64,000 nucleotides of DNA from positions 19,960,596 through 20,024,595 of the forward strand of contig NC_087067.1 of NCBI RefSeq assembly GCF_963678635.1. Reading direction: 5' to 3'. The position numbers and the translations under genes are program-made. Origin of the DNA: Symsagittifera roscoffensis. Lineage: Eukaryota; Xenacoelomorpha; Acoela; Convolutidae. The notes under the pieces are model-generated. The model worked only from the letters and a program-made list of their open reading frames with translations. It did not search any database and was not told where the DNA came from. Shown one piece after another: positions 55,836 through 64,000 of the stretch (its first letter is position 1; each line of letters opens with the position of its first letter).

Positions 55836-58104
55836 TTTTTTTTACGATAGAAGTTTACAATATAAAACACTGTTTTTTACTGGTTTAAAACGTGTTTTTT
55901 GTTTTGTTGTAAAACATGTTTTAAAACTTTCCCAACCCTGGTTTACAAAAACCAACATCGTCTAAGATAAATGCCTTTTAGGCTGGTTTCTAGATTATAT
56001 TGGAATTAAATATAGCATGAAAATAAAAGTTACATTAACATAAAAACCACCATGGTTTTTGTTTACTAGCACTTGTTCATGAAGCTCCATTGTTTAACAT
56101 TTTATGTTTTGCATGATTTTTTGCTTGTTTTTTTTCTACTGAAGAAATTAATAGAACTTAATTTTTCTGTAAACAGCAAAAAAATTTGACAAGCAAGATT
56201 TCGGATCAGTCGTACAATCTCCTCCCCCCCCCCCTAAGTGACCTACCGTAGAATGCCCTTCAAGCATGTTTTAATTCTGAAAATTTATTCTGTATAAAAT
56301 ATGCATTTCATACAAACGCCCAAATACAATTAGTTTGTACATTTTTTATGCGGGATTGAATTTATATGCTATTAATTACACAAATTAATGTTTCATTTCT
56401 ATTTTCTTTAGTAACATGGTTCATTATGAACGAATCTAGGATAAAATCAAAGTTAGCTCATGAAAATCCATATTTTCTCCCCCATAAAGCGATTTGTACG
56501 GGCGGGGGGATTGTACGGTTGATCCAAGGTTTCGTTATGAATAAATCTGCAGAAGTTTTTTTTTTCAAAATCAGATCACGGTCTATCAAACTTCTCAGTC
56601 GTAAAGCAAACTTAAAAGGCTGTTTATTTGACAATTCAAATGATTGATAATTTTCTGTTATAATCAGCTGAAAAATATTCCGCTATAACCAAGATACAAA
56701 AACAAGGACTTCAATAAAAAAAACACGCACCATTGACGGCAACTTGTATCGCACGATGTATATTGACCGAATTCCACAAGCTATTTTGCGTTGACAATTA
56801 ATTAATTTCTTTGCCAAACATACTTTTTGGTCCATTAAAACTCCAAGATATCGGGCTGAATCTTTTGTTTTCAATTCCTAATTTTCAAAGTAATTGAGTC
56901 TATTAGATCTGACGCTCAGTCAAAACTAATCATAACTGTTTTGTCCGCAATAATCAGGAGTTTGTACTGGGATAAATATATCGATACAGACTTAAAAAGC
57001 CAATGTATGTTAGTCATCCAAATAGGCAAGTTATAACCGCAAAATGTTAAGATACATCATCCGCAAATTATGTATCATCCGCAAAGATGTATCATCGGCA
57101 AAAACATGTATCATCTGCATAAAGATGTATTCTCCGCAAAGATGTATCATTCGCAAATAATTGCATGTAGTTCTTAACTAACCCGAGGAACAGCAAAAAT
57201 TCTCCATTCAAACGCCATCTCCGCAAAGGGGCTAAACGATTCTACGGCATTCGTTGGGGTTTTTCATTTCAATTTTGACTTACGCAAAGAAATCTTTTCG
57301 GGAGATATATGCGGTATCATATTACAGTAATTTCAGTCGTCAATCGGATTTATAAATAACTCAAAAAGCCGAGAAACTGCCGAGAAAAAATTAGTCTGGA
57401 GTTTTTCGATTTCAGATTGATTGACACAAAAACTACAGATTGAACTCTTCTGCTTACCAATTCTACTGCCCTTTTACGTTGTTTCAGCTGTTAATATCGT
57501 GGTCGTCGAACCGTTTTGTGCTACGTGCACAACAACCGGTTGCATTATTAGGTGTTTGGTAAATTTCGGGTTCCTAATGTCAAATTAATTTGACCGAAGA
57601 CTTTACTTTAAAATTTTTCTGCCACCCTAAATATTTTGAACACGCACATGAAAACCGACTTATAATAATTTGTTCATTCAAATTCAAATTGGAGCACTTA
57701 AGTAATGAAAAGCTTTTTTAAAGCAAAATGTCAAAGCGAATCGCCTCAAGGCAACCCTTTTTAGATGGTTACGACGAAATGTTCACTGCCAAATTTATAA
57801 CTATTGTAGAGTCAAAACCTAACAAAAAGAGACAACAACAAGAGGCAATTTAATCATTCAAAAAGAGAGCTACTGAGTCTCTCTTGCGAAACTACATGTA
57901 TTAGTTGGTTATTTTCTGGGAAGAGAATTGCTTCTTCACCCGGCTAGAAATGGGCCCGATTCATGGTCGGCCTCGCGCCAACGACCTTTCGACAGCAAAG
58001 CGGAGAAATAGGCCCCTTCGGCACCGCTTTCATTATCGTTACTAGTGGTCACTAAAACTTCAACAAAAGCAGAAGACTTTGATCGCGGACAAAACCCTAA
58101 TGAC
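55836..58104. other. Intron of the long-exon gene
   Basis: Contains a short degenerate repeat at 57045-57165 (below). ORFs at 56366-56647 (+) and 56683-56874 (-) have no motif. No exon recognised. Confidence 0.4.
57045..57165. repeat. Short degenerate tandem repeat
   Basis: About six variants of GATGTATCATCCGCAAA spaced 15-22 bp apart. Confidence 0.75.
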
Positions 58105-58432
58105 CAGTAGCTGATTTAGGGGGGGGGAGGTAGGGGGGGGGGGGGGGGGGGGGCGGCGGAGGGGGCGCCTCTTTCTCTCAGGGATTCGATAATTTTTGAA
58201 GGGTCGCGCGCGCCGAAAAAACGCGATTTTTCAGTCAAATTTTTCCAAAAAAGGCCTAAAAATGCCTTTTTTGGCCCGGTTTTTTTTCAAAATTTTGCCT
58301 GCGGCGCAGAAAATTTGACCAAAATTTGACCAATTGGAAAATCAATTTGGCCGACAAAATTTTCGAATTTTTTTTTGAAAATCCAACCCCCCCCCCCTCC
58401 CCCCCTCGAGAAAATACTAGATCCGCCCCCTG
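58105..58432. mobile_element. G-rich TIR element, family G, copy 3
   Basis: Begins AGCTGATTTAGGGGGG with a long G-run (58133-58153) and ends CTAGATCCGCCCCC. The middle carries GCGCGCGCCGAAAAAACGCG and TTTTGCCTGCGGCGCAG, as in copies 1 and 2. Confidence 0.65.
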
Positions 58433-59209
58433 CTAATGACCTAATCTTTATGAAACAACAGATATATCTGATTTAAAAAATCATGACAGAATATTTTGGA
58501 TAATAGCAGTGATATATAAACCAGCCGAAGATTTAGCAGTGATCTATAAACCAGCCGAAGCATAATCCAGCTACCAAATAAATCAGCCTAAAATGATGGG
58601 GGGTTATATGATAATTTGGTAACAACTGCTTAGCAATTACAAAATTCATTCAAACTTCGATAAAATTACATACATGATTATCTCTCCGCTCGATTCTGGT
58701 GGCTAAATAATTCCAAATGCACCTGACTTTAATACTATATAGCTATGTCTAGTCGACCACCCCTTAAACTTTTTCTTGAAACTCAATTGGCGCCAATGTT
58801 CAATAATTCTGGACATTGTTACAAAAAAACTAAACAAAAAAAAACGGTTCAAGGACTAAACAACGGTTCAACAAATGAAATAATTGCAAACTCAGATGTT
58901 TCGATTTCTCATAATGCCATAGCATCATTCTTTCACTCACTCACTAAAAATCCTTTCCTACTTTCACCGCTCTAAAACTACTTGAAGCACCTCATTATAT
59001 GAATAAAAATGGTGCAAAAATGTGCATCAACAACCAAAAATAGTTAATGAAATGCAGATCCAGACCCTAAAAATACGAGACATTAGAAAACACGTAAGAT
59101 TTTTTGAATGCGAGTTTCCTCTTATGTTTTAAACAATTGAAGATGTTTGAAATGAGTTTCAAAGAAGGCAGGTTTTAAGCACAGCATCCCTGATTTTGGT
59201 AAAGAGTGC
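58433..59209. other. Intron of the long-exon gene
   Basis: A 30-bp direct duplication, GCAGTGAT(A/C)TATAAACCAGCC (58506 and 58536). Otherwise nothing recognised. Confidence 0.4.
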
Positions 59210-59345
59210 GCCAAAAAACGCAAATTTTAGGCAAACCTTTGAAAATGCTCAAAATTATGAGCGAATCTAGGATTTTCTCAAGGGGGGATTTAAAAAAATT
59301 GAAAATTTTGTCGACCTTTTTTTAGGTCGACCAAATTGATTTGCT
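59210..59345. mobile_element. G-rich TIR element, family G, partial copy 4
   Basis: GCGCCAAAAAACGC, then GCGAATCTAGGATTTTCTCA, then GGGGGG and TTTTGTCGACC...GGTCGACC, as at 1731-1812. It ends about 25 bp from the donor of the exon at 59368. Confidence 0.55.
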
Positions 59346-59367
59346 TCAAATATCACAAAGCGCTTAC

Positions 59368-59748
59368 ATTCATAAACTCTTCGCCCGTTTCCACATTAAG
59401 CCCCTCCTGTGTACCAACTCCTTCTAGCAGACTGCCAATGGGGTCAAACTCATCCGCTTGCAGATCCATCAACTTCTTCTCAGCTGGCGACTTCAAAATG
59501 AACTGATCTTCCGATTCTTGAGCGACTTCAGACGACAGAAGTCCACTCTCGTTCATGTTTAAGTCCACCATTCCAGGTTTATTTTGTAAATCAGGAAATC
59601 CAAAACTGTCTGGTTTGGGTCCGTCCAGAGGAATAAAAGGCTCCTGCAACTCATCTTCTTGGTCTAAAAAATTGGACGACGGGTGTGCTCCATTAGAGCC
59701 GTCAGAGGTTGAGGTGAGACTTCGGCTGTGACTGGAGTTGGAATGATC
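59368..59748 (-). CDS. Long disordered protein, upstream exon
   Basis: 381 bp (127 codons), phase 0 at both ends, between AATTTGTTTTAG (59749-59750) and ATGAAT|GTAAGC (59368). It encodes a Ser-rich start (DHSNSSHSRSLTSTSDGSNG), then PFIPLDGPKPDSFGFPDL, and an acidic end with LQADEFDPIGSLLEG. Its phase matches the exon at 54936-55103, so the three join without shift. No ATG-led start fits, so at least one more 5' exon must exist to the right. The family is not recognised. Confidence 0.75.
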
Positions 59749-62396
59749 CTAAAACAAATTACAAAATATATTAAACGGTCGTTTCATTTGTCCAACAAGA
59801 AAAACGGTTGCTGTACAAGGAACCAAAAATTTCTGAGCATAGCAAACCTTGCAATTTGTTTTTACAAAATGAAATGTTTGACATATTAATCAAAGTTTAA
59901 GATAAAATTTCATTTATTTTTTATACTTCATCTTTGGCAAATACACTGAAATTAGGCTTATCCAAACTATTCATAAACGATGAAAATATGGAAGAACAAT
60001 ATTCTAATAATATTGGACGTGAACTTCTTATCCATTCTTCAAGAAGTAAGTTAGTCTGAATAGCAAAAAAACTCAGAACCGTTTTTTTTTTCAAAATCAC
60101 GAGTTTTTTACACCTTCCGAAAAGTGGTCAGAATGATAATAGCAAATGGCACGCTAGTCTGATCAATCCAAATCATCTTCAGCAGTCATGAAATCGACCA
60201 ACACGAACATGACTTACATCATCGCTCAATTCGCAGTTGAGACAGCCAATTATATTCCTTTCTCTCTGTCTATAGCAATGAATTAGCTAACGTCCTGATA
60301 CTCATTTATGGGGTGCGAATTAATTTTAAGAAATTATTTTTGAAATTCATAAATTTATTGTCAAGTAAGATCTCTGAGAAAAATTTGCAAAAAATAGAAA
60401 AACTTCTACAGCCTCATATGTAGAATAGAAAAATCTAAATTTAAAGCGAGGACAGCGCGTTGCTCTGCATGTATCACAAAATGTTCTGACCACACTGACT
60501 TCAGAAAAGAATGTCCAAATTCAATTTAATTTGGTCTTAATTCCCTGATATTTTTCTAGAAAGGACGATTGAATTAGGTAAGCAAATACACGAATGAAAG
60601 GTAAAAATTCAACAAAAAGTAAAATAACGTTGAAATAGTACAAAAAGTCTAGTTGAATTTGGAGATGAAATTTTCCTCGACGGAGACATTCTTTGCGATC
60701 TTTCTTTGAGTCACAGTTCCTTCTTACTTCAAGAGATGGTCGGAACAAAACTTCTAAACGCTCAATTAAAAAACTTCAATTTTCTACAAGCTCTCCATTA
60801 ATGCTTCTGATATTCGGAATCAAGCCTGTACAAAAATGACTTTCCATCAGGGTTGCAATGTCTAAGACACGTCTAGTTTAAAACACGTTTAACACAGTGT
60901 TTAGAACACTGAATAATTTAGTGTTTAAAATAACTTTCCCTGACTGGCAGATTTTCTTGTGTGCTTTGACTAACTGAACTGTATTCGTGGAAAAATCTCC
61001 TTGATGGATTTCGTGAACGAGGTATCCAACGACGCGAATGGCTCGAAAGTGCCGAGAAACCGTAAAAACTTTCTAGTCTGGATTCTTGATTTGTTGTTTT
61101 TTGTCTCCGACTTTTCGGAGTCGATCCTACTGAAAGTGAAATGAAAGGAGCACTTAACTGGGGAAAAGAACGGCGCACAGACTACATATAATTTCATTGT
61201 TTTTAGGTTTGAAATATGTTTAAAACGTTTTAAACGTTTAAAATGTTTTTTTTTCTCGAAACGTGTTTTTTTTGCAACCCGCTTTCTATGAAGATTTTTC
61301 AATTTTTTTGGCAGATTGATTCAAAATTTGAGTCTGAGACCGAACAATATTGTTTTTATTAAGACGAAGCCCTAAAAGTTGATAACATTTTCAAAAAAAT
61401 GAATTATCAAGTACACCACACGACACCGTATGTCAAGGTAGAATATGATAAAAGTTACGTCTATATGCGCAATATTTGGATCAATTAGCTTGTCTCAAAA
61501 CATTCGAGTAGAGGCAAGCTTGAGTTGTGGCAGTCGAGCTCAAAATCTACAACTTCGAGCCCAAGACTATTAAAAAAACAGGTTTTAATTAAAAAATTTA
61601 AAATTGTCTAGAAAAAAACACCCATTTTTCAAATATTCCGTGCTTGACACATGCTCGCTCGAGTTAAATCTTCCGAAAGCATTGAGCTTTGGGAACAATT
61701 TTAAGCGAACACTTAGTTCCTTTATTTGATTCTAAAAAGATATCAGTTACTAGAGAAAGAATTTTGATTCAAATTTGTATGGCAAATCATTAAGCTGCAT
61801 TGAACATTTGTCAAACTAATCGTAATTACTTCCAGTTTTTTCACGACAAATAAATCGAAAAATTAATTTTTCCTTTATAAAAAGGTCTGAATCAGTCTGT
61901 GGTTGGCAAAATTATTTCAAATAATGGGAAAAGCTTAATATGTTGAAGAAAAATGAAGTGCTGAAATGTTCAATTTTTATAACGATATACTATTCGAAGC
62001 TTGATTTTTCACTAATAAATTGGTCTGAGTCAGAGCTTTTAAAAAATTAATTTGGTCGCAGGTTTGTTTCAGTTAATAGTAAAAATTGAAAAAGCCGCCA
62101 TTTAGGACTAATTCAATCTATGCAACTTTCATTCTTCGTAACGAATCCCCCTATTTCAAGATACATCAATACGGGAAACAAAAAATAAGATCCGTAATTT
62201 CCTACTAAACAGATGAGGTGCAACTTGAAACAAGTCCTATAGAAACCAATTTGAAACAAAACAGTCACATAAGTTCCAATGTGTTCAGCTGGACAAGCCT
62301 AGTTATTCCTTTACTTTGCACCAGTTTTCAAGTCTTTTGGACAAATGTCTCAGACCTACAAAAATAAAGGCACAACATGTATTCAAGGTCAGCAGA
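59749..62396. other. Non-coding or undetected 5' part of the long-exon gene
   Basis: No first exon could be fixed. A somewhat GC-richer patch at 60950-61190 is open in two minus-strand frames, flanked by GTGTTTAAAACACG-like phrases (60875-60935, 61205-61270). Confidence 0.35.
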
Positions 62397-62582
62397 CTGG
62401 GCTCATGTGAACAATCTCCCCCCTAGGTAGACAAAGTGAACAATCTCCCCCAAACACTAAATGCAAATTCAAGCAGTAAGGCCTGCATGTACTACTCTTC
62501 AATCAGATTGGCTGAAAAAAAATGCTTTTAACCAAGTGAAAGATCTCCCTCCTTAATTGCTTTAGGGGGGATTGTTCACTTG
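62397..62582. mobile_element. Palindromic element with iterated GTGAACAATCTCCCCC phrase
   Basis: The left end carries GTGAACAATCTCCCCCC twice (62398 and 62430) and a variant, AGTGAAAGATCTCCCTCC, at 62536. The right end carries the inverse, GGGGGGATTGTTCAC (62565-62579). No ORF. It has the same build as 470-744 and 27052-27235. Confidence 0.65.
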
Positions 62583-64000
62583 GCTCGTAGACTGAAATAT
62601 AGATTTAAAGTAATCATCCATTTGTATCAATTTAATATTATATCCCTTGGCGAATTTTATGGTTCCGCTGTCTATCAAACATCTAATCAATATTTTATTG
62701 GAATGCTGCATTTACTAAATGAGAGAAACTAAATTCTCAGGCTATTGCGCCGGAAAGAAACGAAAATCGAAGTTAGTTTTAAATTAGATAATTCTTTTTT
62801 TTTTCGTTTTCGTTGGCAACTTTTTCAGTATTTTCGGAACATTTTTCTAAGCATTTCGGCGCCTGAGCTAAACCCTGAATAATAAAGGGGTTTGAATGCT
62901 TTCTAAAATCTTAAACGCTTTGTTGAATTCCACACTTGTTTTATACTGGCTGACCTTGGGTTTTATCAACTTGACACGGTCGACTTACCTGGAAGAAAAG
63001 GATGTTTTACATTACCAGACAACACAGCACAGTTTTTATTATCCTTCTCTCATTCGTAAAATATTATTTTTAGCAGCAGTGATCAATAAGTCTTAGAAAA
63101 AGCAAGCTTGGATGAACATTTCTTTAGAAAAAGCCTAAAATTTGCAGTCTCAAAAATTCTACCTGCTTAAGGGGCATCTTAAAACAAAAAAGTCAGGCAA
63201 CGACGATGAAAAATGGACAAAACCATTCGAAAATTCGACTCAAAAGGACATCAAGAGAAATCTCAATTAGATTTTAAAAAAATGTGGCTCATTTTTAAAA
63301 ATGTTTGTAGTGCATCCCAGGGTCACAACGGCTGAGACGTGGCCGTTTTGTTGACGATACATGCCCATAATGCATCTAATTACTGCCAAGAGTAAAAACA
63401 GTTTTAAGATCAAGATCAAACTCATATTTCTGCCATATAATTTGATACTTAATGAAAGCAGGTGTAATAAAGAATCAAACGGAAATCCTCGAATAAATGT
63501 TATTTGCCAAAATGATTTGGCACCAACGTGCTTTCTTGGAGGGATGTAAAATTCTAATTTCTAAATTGATTTAAAAAAATTACAGAAGCAAAGAAAAGAA
63601 AATGAACGAAAAATTACCAACAAAAAAAAGAACATAAAAAGATATACTGAAACAAAGAAAAGAAACAGAACGAAAATTTACGATTTTTTTCCACAGATTC
63701 AAGAATACCTCAGGTTAGCTCCAAGGCCTCTGATAACTGGTCACGCTTGCATAATAAGTCATATGCAGGAATGAATGAATTTTGAATATGCGGACAATCT
63801 GGTACAAGATCCATTCAAAGCTTTCGCTGTTTGAGAGTGTTTACAGTTTGTTTAGCGAGAAAAACTAATTGATGGATTTTTTGACAACCTTTTCAATGAT
63901 TTTGATGGCTTGGGTTCAATTGAACTATTGATTGCCAACAATAATTATTTTCAAAAGTATCAGGTTTAAAGTCACTTCTTTTAAATAATGTTTATAAGAA
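62583..64000. other. Non-coding AT-rich DNA to window end
   Basis: ORFs at 62896-63096 and 63361-63549 (+) have no motif or splice support. Nothing else recognised. Confidence 0.4.

Noticed and set aside
60918-61302. Two overlapping minus-strand ORFs (110 and 86 codons)
   Set aside because: Mutually exclusive frames, no splice-consistent link to the exon at 59748, flanked by GTTTAAAAC-type repeats. Possibly a repeat or promoter patch; not called as a gene.

Overview
The window is AT-rich animal nuclear DNA. Its genes are split by GT...AG introns whose acceptors are mostly short T-runs ending in CAG or TAG. Introns and intergenic DNA are full of small palindromic repeats, tRNA-derived SINE pieces, minisatellites and two LTR retrotransposons, and there is one 200-base assembly gap. 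There are no bacterial operons, rRNA genes or CRISPR arrays. The phylum cannot be fixed from the sequence; a non-vertebrate animal fits best.

Layout. (1) About 3.4-39.0 kb, minus strand: one secreted trypsin-family (S1) serine protease gene, read exon by exon. It has a signal peptide/propeptide exon (38753-39007), the activation-site exon (38411-38580), a 44-bp CGGT exon (28167-28210), the catalytic-His exon (6684-6758), the catalytic-Asp exon (6308-6427), the GWG exon (4820-4945) and the catalytic-Ser GDSGGP exon (4558-4698). Every junction from the activation exon onward is phase-consistent. The exon closing the protease fold is not seen and may lie in the gap at 3979-4178. Two weaker candidate 3' exons follow at 3382-3419 and 3467-3656.

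(2) Two related Ty3/Gypsy-type LTR retrotransposons sit inside introns of this gene, in the gene's own orientation. Element A (8065-26589, about 18.5 kb, TSD GCTG) carries gag, protease, RT, RNase H and integrase, then a long 3' region with an envelope-like gene, all broken by stops and frameshifts. It also has three extra ORFs between the 5' LTR and gag. Element B (28815-32999, TSD CTAG) is a deletion derivative with LTRs identical by eye. It keeps the leader, the extra ORFs and the 3' tail but has lost all of gag-pol-env through a junction in an 11-bp direct repeat. It must have moved using proteins supplied in trans.

(3) 43.9-45.3 kb, plus strand: a three-exon fragment of a B-box zinc-finger protein. 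(4) 49.8-59.7 kb, minus strand: at least three phase-0 exons of a very long, disordered, acidic Glu/Pro/Gln-rich protein. It has a 25-residue tandem repeat and a basic Lys/Ser/Thr/Ala/Pro tail, an outline like some microtubule-associated proteins, but the family is not recognised.

(5) The rest is repeat-laden DNA. Several small elements have short phrases ending in C-runs, repeated at one end and inverted at the other. There is also a G-rich terminal-inverted-repeat family (1731-2163, 55320-55650, 58105-58432, part at 59210-59345), long palindromes at 36-40 kb, SINE pieces at 42.4-43.9 and 55.2 kb, and a 22-bp minisatellite at 37.45-37.69 kb.
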